From NCBI GenBank assembly GCA_002786915.1, contig PCUV01000020.1:1-59159 (forward strand): 59,159 nucleotides of DNA, in the 5' to 3' direction. The DNA is from Comamonadaceae bacterium CG12_big_fil_rev_8_21_14_0_65_59_15 (GTDB lineage: Bacteria > Pseudomonadota > Gammaproteobacteria > Burkholderiales > Burkholderiaceae_C). A program made the translations under genes and the position numbers. The notes below the pieces were generated by a model, which was not told the origin of the DNA, made no database searches, and was given only the letters and a program-made list of their open reading frames with translations. This document shows positions 8,818 through 17,693 of the stretch, in pieces (the stretch's first letter is position 1; each line of letters starts with the position of its first letter).

Positions 8818-10182
8818 ATGAGCGTCAATATCACCTTTCTGGGCGGCGCTGGAACCGTCACTGGTTCCAAATACCTGGTGCAGCATGACGGCAAGAGCCT
8901 GCTGGTGGACTGCGGTCTGTTTCAGGGTTACAAGCAATTGCGCCTGCGCAACTGGGCCCCCTTGCCAGTGGCACCCGATCAGATCAACGCGGTATTGCTG
9001 ACGCACGCACATCTGGACCACAGCGGTTACCTGCCGCTGCTGGCCAAAGAGGGCTACAGCCGACACGTTTACGCCACGCGTGGCACGCAGGACCTGTGCC
9101 GCATCCTGCTGCCCGACAGTGGCCATCTGCAAGAAGAAGACGCGGCCTTTGTCAACCGCCACAAACTTTCCAAACATGAAACAGCGCTGCCGCTGTACAC
9201 ACGCCAGGACGCGCTCAACGCGCAGCACCTGATCAAGGCGGTGGATTACCACAAAACCATCGCGCCCATCCCCGGCTGGAAGGCCACTTTCTCTGCCGCC
9301 GGGCATATTCTGGGTGCGTCGAGCATCCTGCTTGAAGTGGCGGGTCGGCGCATCTTGTTTTCAGGCGACCTGGGCCGCCCGGACGACCTGATCATGAGCC
9401 CCCCCGACGACGCGCCACAGGCCGATACGGTGCTGATCGAATCCACCTACGGGGACCGTACCCACCCTAACGAGGATGTGCTGACCGAGCTGGCACCGGC
9501 CTTGCAGCGCGTGGCCAAACGCGGCGGTGTAGCTGTGGTGCCGGTATTTGCGGTGGGGCGCGCGCAGGCGCTGCTGCACGCGATCCACCTGCTCAAGCTC
9601 AAAGGCGCACTACCCAGCTCGCTGCCGATCTTTCTGGACAGCCCGATGGCGGTACACACCACCCAGCTGTTTCAGGACCACCCGGGCGAACACCGCCTGA
9701 GCCGCCAGGACACCCACGCGCTGACGCACAGTGCCACCATGGTCAACAGCACGGATGAGTCCAAAGCACTGGCGAGCCGCCACGGCCCGATGGTCATTTT
9801 GTCGGCCAGCGGCATGGCTACCGGTGGTCGCGTGCTGCACCATCTGGCGCATTACGCAGGCGACCACCGCAACATGATCGTGCTGACCGGTTACCAAGCC
9901 CCCGGTACACGCGGTGCCACGCTGGCCAGCGGTGCCAAAACCGTGCGGATTTACGGGCGCGACGTAGAAGTCAACGCCGAGGTCGTGCAACTGGAATCGG
10001 CCTCGGCGCACGCTGATGCCAACCAGCTGCTGGCCTGGCTGCGCACTATGCCACAAGCGCCCGACCAGGTGTACGTGGTGCACGGCGAAGCGGGCCCGGC
10101 CGACACGCTGCGCGGGCGCATCAAACGCGAGCTGGATTGGCGTGCATTGGTGCCCGAACAAGGTTCAACCTGGCCCACGTAA
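8818..10182 (+). CDS. MBL-fold beta-CASP ribonuclease-like metallohydrolase
   Basis: 454 residues. An N-terminal metallo-beta-lactamase domain carries THAHLDHSG (HxHxDH), SAAGHILGA and FSGDLGRPDD. The beta-CASP insert is present, with ESTYGDR, PVFAVGRAQ, and the late motifs ASGMATGGR and SASAHADANQ. This is the YSH1/CPSF-73-like family of zinc RNases and RNA-processing enzymes, cytoplasmic. The GAGGAG ribosome binding site at 8804-8809 supports ATG 8818 over an earlier in-frame start that would run into the palindrome. RNA is the likely substrate, but the specific one is unknown. Confidence 0.92.
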   Translation: MSVNITFLGGAGTVTGSKYLVQHDGKSLLVDCGLFQGYKQLRLRNWAPLPVAPDQINAVLLTHAHLDHSGYLPLLAKEGYSRHVYATRGTQDLCRILLPDSGHLQEEDAAFVNRHKLSKHETALPLYTRQDALNAQHLIKAVDYHKTIAPIPGWKATFSAAGHILGASSILLEVAGRRILFSGDLGRPDDLIMSPPDDAPQADTVLIESTYGDRTHPNEDVLTELAPALQRVAKRGGVAVVPVFAVGRAQALLHAIHLLKLKGALPSSLPIFLDSPMAVHTTQLFQDHPGEHRLSRQDTHALTHSATMVNSTDESKALASRHGPMVILSASGMATGGRVLHHLAHYAGDHRNMIVLTGYQAPGTRGATLASGAKTVRIYGRDVEVNAEVVQLESASAHADANQLLAWLRTMPQAPDQVYVVHGEAGPADTLRGRIKRELDWRALVPEQGSTWPT

Positions 10183-10213
10183 GTCTGATTCGAGGTTAAA
10201 TAGCTATTTAAAA

Positions 10214-10250
10214 AATAGCTATTTACGCTTTAAAATAAAGGGCTGGAAGG
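10214..10250 (+). repeat. 37-nt dispersed repeat, copy 1
   Basis: Begins AATAGCT, has CGCTT at positions 13-17 and GGGCTGGAAGG at 27-37, in gap-free register with six other copies in this window. A mirrored TAGCTATTT lies just upstream, so the 5' part forms a palindrome (10202-10220). It is intergenic, between the beta-CASP gene and the nitronate monooxygenase gene, and may also act as a terminator hairpin for the two converging genes. Confidence 0.7.
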
Positions 10251-10257
10251 CAATTTC

Positions 10258-11217
10258 TTATACAAGATGGCAAAGTTGACTGCGCGCTGCTGCGTACTCA
10301 TTTTTGAGTCGCGCCACCAGGTCAGCCGTGCTTTGCACTTGCGTTACAGCACCAATGCCCTGCCCGCAGCCCCAGATGTCTTTCCAGGCCTTGCTGCGAT
10401 CGCCACCAAAGTTCATCTTGCTCGGGTCGCTCTCGGGCAGGTGCTGTGGGTCCAGCCCAGCGGCGCGAATGCTGGGCGCCAGGTAGTTGCCGTGCACGCC
10501 GGTGAACAGGTTGCTATAAACGATGTCATCTGACGTACATTCCACAATGGCTTGCTTGTAGGCATCGGACGCGCGCGCCTCGTGCGTGGCAATGAAGGCC
10601 GAGCCGATGTAGGCAAAGTCAGCTCCCATGGCTTGTGCCGCCAGCACCGCGCCACCGGTTGCGATCGAGCCACTCAAGGCCAGCGGGCCGTCAAACCACT
10701 GACGGATTTCCTGCACCAGCGCAAACGGGCTTTTCACGCCGGCATGGCCCCCGGCCCCCGCTGCCACCGCAATCAGACCATCGGCACCCTTCTCTACTGC
10801 CTTGTGCGCGTGGCGGTTGTTGATGACGTCGTGCAGCACCACGCCGCCATAGCTGTGCGCGGCCGCATTCACGTCTTCGCGCGCACCCAAGGACGTGATG
10901 ATGACCGGCACCTTGTACTTGACGCACAACGCCATGTCATGGTCGAGGCGCTCATTGCTTTTGTGCACGATCTGGTTGATGGCAAACGGCGCAGCAGGCT
11001 GTTCGGGGTGCGTCGCGTTGTGCGCGGCCAGTGCCTCGGTCATCTCGGCCAGCCAGTCTTCAAGCTGCTCAGCCGGACGCGCGTTCAGCGCTGGCATGGC
11101 CCCCACCACGCCACTGGTGCATTGCGCAATCACCAGTTGGGGGTTGCTGATGATGAACAGCGGCGCGCCGATGACCGGGAAAGGCACGGCATTCAAGTGG
11201 GTTGGCAAGGGGCGCAT
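10258..11217 (-). CDS. Nitronate monooxygenase (FMN-dependent)
   Basis: 319 residues, TIM-barrel NMO family. VIGAPLFIISNPQLVIAQCTSGVVG is the start of the barrel, shown here as consecutive blocks; AGAGGHAG holds the catalytic His and flavin contact; GPLALSGSIATGGAVLAAQ and GADFAYIGSAFIAT bind the FMN phosphate. It oxidises alkyl nitronates. I start at ATG 11217 (MRPLPTHL), preceded by AAGGAT 6 bases upstream; ATG 11238 is also possible. It follows the acyl-CoA dehydrogenase gene on the same strand after 94 bases, a frequent pairing in Comamonadaceae. Confidence 0.92.
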   Translation of the reverse strand: MRPLPTHLNAVPFPVIGAPLFIISNPQLVIAQCTSGVVGAMPALNARPAEQLEDWLAEMTEALAAHNATHPEQPAAPFAINQIVHKSNERLDHDMALCVKYKVPVIITSLGAREDVNAAAHSYGGVVLHDVINNRHAHKAVEKGADGLIAVAAGAGGHAGVKSPFALVQEIRQWFDGPLALSGSIATGGAVLAAQAMGADFAYIGSAFIATHEARASDAYKQAIVECTSDDIVYSNLFTGVHGNYLAPSIRAAGLDPQHLPESDPSKMNFGGDRSKAWKDIWGCGQGIGAVTQVQSTADLVARLKNEYAAARSQLCHLV

Positions 11218-11311
11218 GGCAATCCTTATGTTGTGCATAAACAAGCTTCCAGACCATATTCAACAACGGCTAGAAGCTACCGATAACGCAGTATTCAACC
11301 GCAGTGGCTGC

Positions 11312-13102
11312 TTAAAACGCTTCCAGCGCCAGCCCATTGACCGCTGCGGCACCTTCCACAATGGCGTCGCGCAGGCCCGGAGCCTTGGTCAGAATGTGAT
11401 CCGCATAAAAGCGCGCAGTGATGATCTTGGCCTGCATGAAGGGCACGTGAACGCCCTGGGCGATCTGCTCTTGCGCCACCAGTAGTGCGCGCGCCAGTTG
11501 CCAACCGGCCATCAGGTTGCCTGCCAACATCAGGTACGGCACGCTGCCACCAAACACGTCGTTGGGGTGCGCCTTGGTGTTGCCCGCCACGAAGTCCACC
11601 ACGTCAATGAACGCCAGCCGCGCCGCCGCCAGTCGCTTGGCCACGGCCAGCGCGTCAGCCGTACCGGTGGCAGACAGCGCCGCTTCGGTGGCTTGCACCT
11701 GGCCAGCCAGCGCCTTGGCGCCTTGACCGCCGTCGCGCGCGGTCTTGCGCCCGACCAGGTCGTTGGACTGGATCGCGGTGGTGCCTTCGTAAATGGGCAG
11801 AATGCGCGCGTCACGAAAATACTGGGCGCAGCCGGTTTCTTCAATAAAGCCCATGCCGCCGTGCACCTGCACGCCCAGGCTGGTCACTTCAAGGCTCATC
11901 TCGGTGCTGAAACCCTTGACCAGCGGCACCATGAATTCATAAAACGTCTGGTTTTGCTTGCGCGTCTCGGCGTCCGGGTGGTGGTGCGCGGCGTCGTAGG
12001 CAGCAGCCGCCACGCTGGACAGCGCGCGGCAGCCCTCCACGTAAGCACGCATGGTCATCAGCATGCGCTTGACGTCGGGGTGGTAAATGATCGGCCCGGC
12101 AGCGGGCAGCGATCCATCCACCGGTCGGCTTTGCACGCGCTCTTTGGCAAATTCAACGGCCTTTTGGTAGGCCCGCTCGGCAATCGCAATGCCTTGCACG
12201 CCGACCCCATAGCGCGCCGCGTTCATCATGATGAACATGTATTCCAGGCCACGGTTTTCCTGGCCTACCAGGTAGCCCACGGCACCCCCATGATCGCCAA
12301 ACTGTAGCACGCAGGTCGGGCTGGCCTTGATGCCCAGCTTGTGTTCAATGCTGACGCAATGTACGTCGTTGCGCGCACCTAGCGAACCGTCTTTATTGAC
12401 CAGAAATTTGGGCACAACAAATAGGCTGATGCCCTTCACGCCCTCGGGCGCACCGTTGACCCGCGCCAACACCAGGTGAACGATGTTCTCAGCCATGTCG
12501 TGCTCACCCCAGGTAATAAAAATCTTGGTGCCGGCGATCTTGTAAGTGCCATCGGGCTGCGGCTCGGCCTTGGTGCGCACGGCGGCCAGGTCACTACCGG
12601 CCTGCGGCTCGGTCAGGTTCATGGTGCCGGTCCACTGGCCACTGACCAGTTTTTCCAGATACGTTCCCTTGAGTTCATCCGAGCCCGCGGTTAACAAGGC
12701 TTCAATCGCACCATCCGTCAACAAGGGGCACAAGGCAAAGCTCAGATTGGCGGCGTTTTGCATCTCGCCGACCATCGCACCAATGGTTTTGGGCAGGCCT
12801 TGCCCGCCAAAGTCCACCGGATGCTGCAAGCCCTGCCAACCGGCTTCGGTGTACTGTTTGAAGGCGTCTTTGAAGCCTGGGGTGGCGGTCACCACACCGT
12901 CTTTCCATGACGTGGGGTTCTTGTCACCCTCCCAGTTCAGCGGGTCGAGCACGCCTTGGGTGAACTTGGCAGCTTCTTCCAGCACCGCCTGCGCGGTTTC
13001 CAGCCCGGCGTCTTCCATGCCTGGCAGTTGGGCAATCTGGTCGATGCGTGCCAGATGCTCGATGTTGAACAACATGTCTTTGACAGGGGCGACGTAACTC
13101 AT
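11312..13102 (-). CDS. Acyl-CoA dehydrogenase (large, C-terminally extended type)
   Basis: 596 residues, longer than the classic 380-400, matching the FadE-like class with an extra C-terminal domain. TGTMNLTEPQAGSDLAAVRT is the substrate/FAD signature, KIFITWGEHDM and GYLVGQENRGLEYMFIMMN the beta domain, and PIYEGTTAIQSNDLVGRK holds the catalytic Glu region. It carries out the first step of beta-oxidation and passes electrons to ETF, whose genes lie immediately upstream on the same strand. A hairpin terminator in the 110-base gap suggests partly separate transcription from etfBA. Confidence 0.95.
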   Translation of the reverse strand: MSYVAPVKDMLFNIEHLARIDQIAQLPGMEDAGLETAQAVLEEAAKFTQGVLDPLNWEGDKNPTSWKDGVVTATPGFKDAFKQYTEAGWQGLQHPVDFGGQGLPKTIGAMVGEMQNAANLSFALCPLLTDGAIEALLTAGSDELKGTYLEKLVSGQWTGTMNLTEPQAGSDLAAVRTKAEPQPDGTYKIAGTKIFITWGEHDMAENIVHLVLARVNGAPEGVKGISLFVVPKFLVNKDGSLGARNDVHCVSIEHKLGIKASPTCVLQFGDHGGAVGYLVGQENRGLEYMFIMMNAARYGVGVQGIAIAERAYQKAVEFAKERVQSRPVDGSLPAAGPIIYHPDVKRMLMTMRAYVEGCRALSSVAAAAYDAAHHHPDAETRKQNQTFYEFMVPLVKGFSTEMSLEVTSLGVQVHGGMGFIEETGCAQYFRDARILPIYEGTTAIQSNDLVGRKTARDGGQGAKALAGQVQATEAALSATGTADALAVAKRLAAARLAFIDVVDFVAGNTKAHPNDVFGGSVPYLMLAGNLMAGWQLARALLVAQEQIAQGVHVPFMQAKIITARFYADHILTKAPGLRDAIVEGAAAVNGLALEAF

Positions 13103-13168
13103 GATGACTCTCCGATGGTTTTGCTGTGGTCAGTCCAACACCGCGCAATGCGACATTGGGATAGAGAT

Positions 13169-13196
13169 AAAAAAAAGGGCATCACGATGGATGCCC
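13169..13196 (-). terminator. Rho-independent terminator after etfA
   Basis: On the minus strand GGGCATC pairs with GATGCCC (13190-13196 and 13177-13183) around a 6-base loop, followed by eight T residues (A run at 13169-13176). It lies 16 bases beyond the etfA stop codon. Confidence 0.8.
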
Positions 13197-13212
13197 AGGA
13201 GTTCAAATCGAC

Positions 13213-14148
13213 TTAAAGCGCAGCGGTGAGTTCAGGCACCGCCACAAACAGATCTGCTTCGAGCCCGTAGTCGGCCACGCTGAAGATGGGTGCTTCGGGG
13301 TCCTTGTTGATGGCCACAATCACCTTGCTGTCCTTCATGCCCGCCAAGTGCTGAATGGCGCCGCTGATGCCCGCTGCAATATAGAGCTGCGGCGCCACAA
13401 TCTTGCCGGTCTGGCCCACTTGCCAGTCATTGGGCGCGTAGCCTGCATCCACTGCGGCGCGGCTGGCACCAATAGCCGCGCCGAGCTTGTCGGCCAGCGG
13501 GGTCATGATCTCGTTGAACTTCTCTTGCGAGCCCAAAGCGCGGCCACCACTGACGATGATCTTGGCGGCGGTCAGCTCCGGGCGGTCGTTCTTGGCAATC
13601 TCACTGCCGACATAGGTGGTGGCTCCCGAGGTGGCCACAGCCGCTATGGAGTCAATAGCTGCTGACGCTTGACCTGTCTGGGCTGCAGCATCAAAACCTG
13701 TAGCACGCACGGTGATGACCTTGACCGCGTCAGTAGCCTGCACGGTGGCGATGGCGTTGCCAGCATAAATTGGGCGCTCAAAAGTGTCGGGGCTAATCAC
13801 CTTGGTGATGTCTGAAACCTGTGCCACGTCCAGTTTGGCGGCCACGCGCGGCGCAATGTTTTTGCCCGAAGCGGTGGCGGCAAACAAGATGTGGCTGTAG
13901 TTGGTGGCCAGCGCCACCACCTGGGCGGTGACGTTTTCAGCAATGCCGTGCGCCAAGGTGTCGGCTTCGATGTGCAGCACTTTGGCGACACCGGCAATTT
14001 GGGCCGCCGCAGAGGCTGCGGGCGCGGCATTGTGGCCTGCGACCAGCACATGGATGTCACCGCCGCACTGGACGGCTGCGGTGACGGTGTTGAGCGTGGC
14101 GGGCTTGAGGCTGGCGTTGTCGTGTTCGGCAATAACAAGTACGGTCAT
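13213..14148 (-). CDS. etfA: Electron transfer flavoprotein subunit alpha
   Basis: 311 residues. The N-terminal domain starts TVLVIAEHDNASLKPATLNT; the C-terminal FAD domain has IIVSGGRALGSQEKFNE, GASRAAVDAGYAPNDWQVGQTGK, LYIAAGISGAIQHLAGM and VIVAINKDPEAPIF as separate blocks, all diagnostic. With EtfB it carries electrons from acyl-CoA dehydrogenases to ETF-quinone oxidoreductase. The loop around DAAAQTGQASAAIDSIAAVA is encoded by a copy of the 37-nt dispersed repeat. The gene abuts etfB with no spacer. Confidence 0.97.
   Translation of the reverse strand: MTVLVIAEHDNASLKPATLNTVTAAVQCGGDIHVLVAGHNAAPAASAAAQIAGVAKVLHIEADTLAHGIAENVTAQVVALATNYSHILFAATASGKNIAPRVAAKLDVAQVSDITKVISPDTFERPIYAGNAIATVQATDAVKVITVRATGFDAAAQTGQASAAIDSIAAVATSGATTYVGSEIAKNDRPELTAAKIIVSGGRALGSQEKFNEIMTPLADKLGAAIGASRAAVDAGYAPNDWQVGQTGKIVAPQLYIAAGISGAIQHLAGMKDSKVIVAINKDPEAPIFSVADYGLEADLFVAVPELTAAL
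13654..13690 (+). repeat. 37-nt dispersed repeat, copy 2 (inside etfA, antisense)
   Basis: Begins AATAGCT, has CGCTT at 13-17 and GGGCTGCAGCA at 27-37. GCTAT lies a few bases upstream as the mirrored half of the AATAGC end. Read on the minus strand in the etfA frame it encodes QTGQASAAID, in the loop before the FAD-binding signature. Confidence 0.65.
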
Positions 14149-14898
14149 TTAGATCACCTTTGCTTCAGTTTTTAGTTTGGCAATAAGCGTTGCGACATCG
14201 GGCACCTTGATGCCGGCGCTGCGTTTGGGCGGTTCGGTGACTTTGAGCGTCTTGATGCGCGGCGCTACGTTGACACCCAGATCTTCGGGCCTGAGCGTTT
14301 CCAGCGGCTTTTTCTTGGCCTTCATAATGTTGGGCAGGGTCACGTAGCGCGGCTCGTTCAAGCGCAGGTCGGCGGTCATGACCGCAGGCAGTGTGACCGC
14401 GAGGGTTTCCAGCCCACCGTCGATTTCGCGCGTGATGTTGGCTTTGCCATCGGCGATTTCAATCTTGCTGGCGCAGGTCACTTGCGGCAGGTCCGCCAGC
14501 CCGGCGAGCATCTGGCCGGTCTGGTTGGCGTCGTCGTCAATGGCTTGCTTGCCCAGGATGACCAACCCAGGTTGCTCTTTGTCCACCAGGGCTTTGAGCA
14601 GCTTGGCTACCGCCAGCGGCTGCAGCTCCTCGGCGGTTTCCACCAGGATGGCGCGGTCGGCCCCGATGGCCATGGCGGTGCGCAGGGTTTCCTGGCATTG
14701 GGCTACGCCGCACGAAACGGCGATGATCTCGGTGGCGATGCCTTTTTCTTTCAGGCGTACGGCTTCTTCGATGGCGATTTCGTCAAACGGGTTCATGCTC
14801 ATTTTGACGTTAGCGGTTTCTACAGCCGTGCTGTCCGATTTGACCCGGACTTTCACGTTGTAGTCCACCACACGCTTGACTGCGACCAGGACTTTCAT
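14149..14898 (-). CDS. etfB: Electron transfer flavoprotein subunit beta
   Basis: 249 residues starting [57 protein letters not shown] (the AMP-binding part of the ETF beta signature) and [20 protein letters not shown] as blocks make the assignment firm. ATG 14898 is preferred because the longer option adds 15 residues absent from the family. etfB is first in the etfBA operon, and its promoter region holds a perfect 16-bp palindrome. Confidence 0.97.
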   Translation of the reverse strand: MKVLVAVKRVVDYNVKVRVKSDSTAVETANVKMSMNPFDEIAIEEAVRLKEKGIATEIIAVSCGVAQCQETLRTAMAIGADRAILVETAEELQPLAVAKLLKALVDKEQPGLVILGKQAIDDDANQTGQMLAGLADLPQVTCASKIEIADGKANITREIDGGLETLAVTLPAVMTADLRLNEPRYVTLPNIMKAKKKPLETLRPEDLGVNVAPRIKTLKVTEPPKRSAGIKVPDVATLIAKLKTEAKVI

Positions 14899-14971
14899 AG
14901 AAATGACTCTCCAAAGTTGAAAAAAACAAACCGGTAACCGCACCTCAACGCAGCATCAGGCATCCGCCAAG

Positions 14972-14987
14972 TTGACGTGCACGTCAA
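14972..14987. promoter_or_regulatory. Palindromic operator candidate upstream of etfBA
   Basis: TTGACGTGCACGTCAA is a perfect 16-bp palindrome, 74 bases upstream of the etfB start. Its ACGT half-sites resemble operators described for regulators of fatty-acid and branched-chain amino-acid breakdown in Proteobacteria (FadP or LiuR type). Which regulator binds cannot be told from this window, as no such regulator gene is present. Confidence 0.6.
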
Positions 14988-15156
14988 TCGGTGCATTCTA
15001 TGCGGTCAATAGTTTCAAGTTGGTCGTATCGGCGACATTCCGTTACAAAATCCAACAAAAAGAACGACCGTGCTATTTTATTATAGCCATGCCGCCACCT
15101 CTTCGAATCCCCATGGATGCCGATCAATAAGCATGAAGCAGAGTGTCACCCAACCC

Positions 15157-15234
15157 GCCAGAGGAGGGCCCACAGGCAAGCGCCTCATAATGGGATACCA
15201 GAAATCGGCGCTCACCTATGGGCCCTCCTCTGGC
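15157..15234. repeat. 78-nt inverted-repeat element
   Basis: Perfect 16-bp arms, GCCAGAGGAGGGCCCA at 15157-15172 and its complement at 15219-15234. Pairing continues inwards with AGG and AGCGCC against GGCGCT and CCT, giving a long hairpin with a loop of roughly 25 bases. There is no T tract, so it does not look like a terminator. It may be a small mobile palindrome or a structured RNA. Confidence 0.65.
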
Positions 15235-15418
15235 TAGCTGTTTTCGCATTCAGGCAGCATGCATATCCATCCATCAAAACACCGTCCAGCGCGGTGGCGG
15301 GCTTTGGCGGCCGACGATTTCGGGTACCCCCGTATGAGGAGGTCGCCAAAGACTGCCGCCGCGCGGGTTCAACGTGAAATCGCCCTCTCCCAAAAGGGAA
15401 GGACGGCACCCCAATAGC

Positions 15419-16705
15419 TCATTGCTTGCCGGGAACTTCGACCGCTTTCACCTGGTGAACTACTCGCTGCGGATACGGTATCTCAATGCGATGCTCGCGC
15501 AGCAGACGCAAGATCTCCATATTGATGCTCGAGCGCAGGTTGTTAAACCCGTTTTCGGGGTCGCTGATCCAATACCCCAACCTGAATTCCAGCCCATCCG
15601 CGCCAAACGCCATCAAGGCCACGGCCGGCTCCGGCTCGGCCAGCACACGCGACTGACTGCGCGCAGCGCGCAACAGCAATTCCGTCACCACATCCACATC
15701 GCTGTCATACCCTACTGACACGTCGGTCGATTGCCACAACTGCCGATCCGCCAGCGTGAGGTTTTCCACGCGGGTGGTGATCAGCACCTCATTGGGCACG
15801 ATCGATTCGCGACCACCCAGACTGCGGATGACGGTGTAGCGCGCGTTGATTTCGCTGATGCGGCCTTCAAAACCGTCCACCAGCACGTTGTCGCCAATGC
15901 GCATACTGCGCTCGGCCAGAATGACAAAACCGCTAACGTAATTGGCCGCCAGCTTTTGCAGGCCAAAGCCAATGCCCACACCAATCGCGCCGCCCAGCAC
16001 CGACAGCGCCGTCAAATCGATGCCCACCGCCGACAAGGCCATCAGCAGACCCACAAACATCAACAGCGCCCGTGCCGCGTTGCTCACCGCCTTGCGCAGG
16101 CTCAGTTCACCACCGGTTGCGTTGCGCAGCACTTTGGCCTCAATGGTGGACGAAATCCACAGCGTGATGATCAGCACCAGGCCTGCGGTGAGCGAGCCTT
16201 CAATGATCTTGCGCACCGACAGCGTGCTGCCACCTACGCTCCAACTGATCTGATCGAGCTCTTCCATCACCAGCGGCAACAAGCCGCTGACCCACAGCAC
16301 CATGGCCAGCCACGCCACCCAGGAGATGGTGCGTTCCAGCAGGCGGATCAGCGGTGTTTCACTGAACGCCGCTTGCAGCACTTTGACACCCAGGCGAATC
16401 GCCAGCAGTGACACCAGCACTGGCAAGGCAATCTTGAACAACGCCAGCGGCACGCTATGAGCAATCACCTTGCGCGCCAGGTAGGCCAGACACAGCAACA
16501 GCGCCGGGAACAGCACCCCATCGACAATACGCCGCCCAAACATGATGGAATTGGCCGCGCGCCCTTGTACAGCACGCGCCACCCAGCTTGACAGCAGCCA
16601 AGCCAGCACAACGCAAACTGCCAGGGTACCGAGCTCCATCAACACGCTGGTCTGCGTCAGCGCAGCGACCCAGCTTTGCAGGTCCGGCGTGGTGGCCTCA
16701 GACAT
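15419..16705 (-). CDS. MscS family mechanosensitive ion channel
   Basis: 428 residues from ATG 16705 (MSEATTPDLQ). The N-terminal half has five or six hydrophobic segments. The pore-lining helix region reads LTALSVLGGAIGVGIGFGLQ, followed by KLAANYVSGFVILAERSMRIGD and the beta-domain VDGFEGRISEINARYTVIRS, split here into blocks, and the cytoplasmic cage. It should release solutes during hypo-osmotic shock. The start overlaps the end of the upstream deacetylase gene by 8 bases, so the two are translationally coupled. An earlier in-frame start would lie deep inside that gene and is less likely. Confidence 0.9.
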   Translation of the reverse strand: MSEATTPDLQSWVAALTQTSVLMELGTLAVCVVLAWLLSSWVARAVQGRAANSIMFGRRIVDGVLFPALLLCLAYLARKVIAHSVPLALFKIALPVLVSLLAIRLGVKVLQAAFSETPLIRLLERTISWVAWLAMVLWVSGLLPLVMEELDQISWSVGGSTLSVRKIIEGSLTAGLVLIITLWISSTIEAKVLRNATGGELSLRKAVSNAARALLMFVGLLMALSAVGIDLTALSVLGGAIGVGIGFGLQKLAANYVSGFVILAERSMRIGDNVLVDGFEGRISEINARYTVIRSLGGRESIVPNEVLITTRVENLTLADRQLWQSTDVSVGYDSDVDVVTELLLRAARSQSRVLAEPEPAVALMAFGADGLEFRLGYWISDPENGFNNLRSSINMEILRLLREHRIEIPYPQRVVHQVKAVEVPGKQ

Positions 16706-17651
16706 CGGCCATGGCGCGGATGTGCGCTTCCACACTGCGCCCCAGCGCACTCATCACGTAGCCGCCTTCCAGACAGCTCACCACCCTGCCCTGTGCATGG
16801 CGCTTGGCCACATCCATGATGCGGTGGGTGATCCAGGCGTAGTCGTTTTCAACCAGACCCAGCTGGCCCATGTCATCCTCACGGTGCGCGTCAAAACCCG
16901 CACTGATGCAAATTAGCTCAGGTTTGAATTCTTCCAGCCGGGGTATCCACGCCGCCTCGATCATTTCGCGGATGTCCATGCCCTTGGTGTAGGCAGGTAC
17001 CGGCAGGTTGACCATGTTGGGCGAGTTGGAATGCTTCCAGTCCAGCGGATAAAACGGATGCTGGTAAAAGCTCACCATCAGGATGCGGTTGTCGTCTTTG
17101 CAAATGTCTTCCGTGCCGTTGCCGTGATGCACGTCAAAATCCACAATCGCCACACGCTTGAGGTTGTGCCGCTCCAGCGCGTACTTGGCCGCAATGGCCA
17201 CATTGTTGAAAAAGCAAAAACCCATGGATTGGTTGTGCGTGGCATGGTGTCCGGGTGGGCGAACCGCGCAAAACGCGGTTTTGAACTCACCCGCCAGCAC
17301 CGCATCCACCGCGTCGGTGGCGGCACCTGCGGCGTGCAGCGCCGCCGTCCAGGTGTGCACATTGATGCTGGTGTCGGGGTCAATTTGCAGCGTGTCTGCG
17401 CCACCGGCCGCAATGGCCTCTTTCAGCTCGGCGTTCAGGCCGCGAATAGCGGCCACGTACATTCGGTCATGTGCCAGTTCAATGTCTGACGTGGCCGCCG
17501 GTGTCGCAGTGCGCCGATCCAGCACCACGTCGAGCCCGGCAATCAGCAGGCGGTCATCAATGGCATCGAGCCGCTGCGGACACTCGGGGTGGCCGGGCGT
17601 CATCTCGTGCAGCCGAAAACTTGGGTGGGTAAAGTATCCGGTCATTGTCAT
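16698..17651 (-). CDS. Histone deacetylase family protein (acetylpolyamine/acetoin-type amidohydrolase)
   Basis: 317 residues. All catalytic landmarks are present: RPPGHHA (paired His), AIVDFDVHHGNGTEDI (Asp and His zinc ligands), SAGFDAHREDDMG (Asp ligand) and CLEGGYV (transition-state Tyr). It should be a zinc-dependent deacetylase acting on acetylated small molecules or proteins; the substrate is unknown. The ribosome binding site GGAG sits 9 bases before ATG 17651, supporting that start over longer frames that run into moxR. It is divergent from moxR, with only 42 bases between the starts, so the promoters must overlap. Confidence 0.93.
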   Translation of the reverse strand: MTMTGYFTHPSFRLHEMTPGHPECPQRLDAIDDRLLIAGLDVVLDRRTATPAATSDIELAHDRMYVAAIRGLNAELKEAIAAGGADTLQIDPDTSINVHTWTAALHAAGAATDAVDAVLAGEFKTAFCAVRPPGHHATHNQSMGFCFFNNVAIAAKYALERHNLKRVAIVDFDVHHGNGTEDICKDDNRILMVSFYQHPFYPLDWKHSNSPNMVNLPVPAYTKGMDIREMIEAAWIPRLEEFKPELICISAGFDAHREDDMGQLGLVENDYAWITHRIMDVAKRHAQGRVVSCLEGGYVMSALGRSVEAHIRAMADV

Positions 17652-17693
17652 AAGCGTTGTCTCCTGCGATCCGATTTTTGGTAAGGTTAACCC

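Larger units (their letters stand above)
14899..15418. other. 520-base intergenic region with operator candidate and two hairpins
   Basis: No convincing gene. It contains the etfB promoter region with a 16-bp palindrome (14972-14987), an AT-rich stretch near 15070-15090, a 78-nt inverted repeat (15157-15234) and a weaker hairpin with CTTTGGCG/CGCCAAAG arms at 15302-15309 and 15344-15351. Small open frames here run straight through the inverted repeats and look non-coding. Confidence 0.6.

Noticed and set aside
15157..15234. Integron attC site
   Set aside because: The arms are palindromic, but the conserved attC core sequences (RYYYAAC/GTTRRRY) are not at the ends, and no integrase or cassettes are present.
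15117..15377. 86-residue open frame in the etfB-mscS gap
   Set aside because: It passes straight through both arms of the inverted repeat, has no ribosome binding site and no domain.
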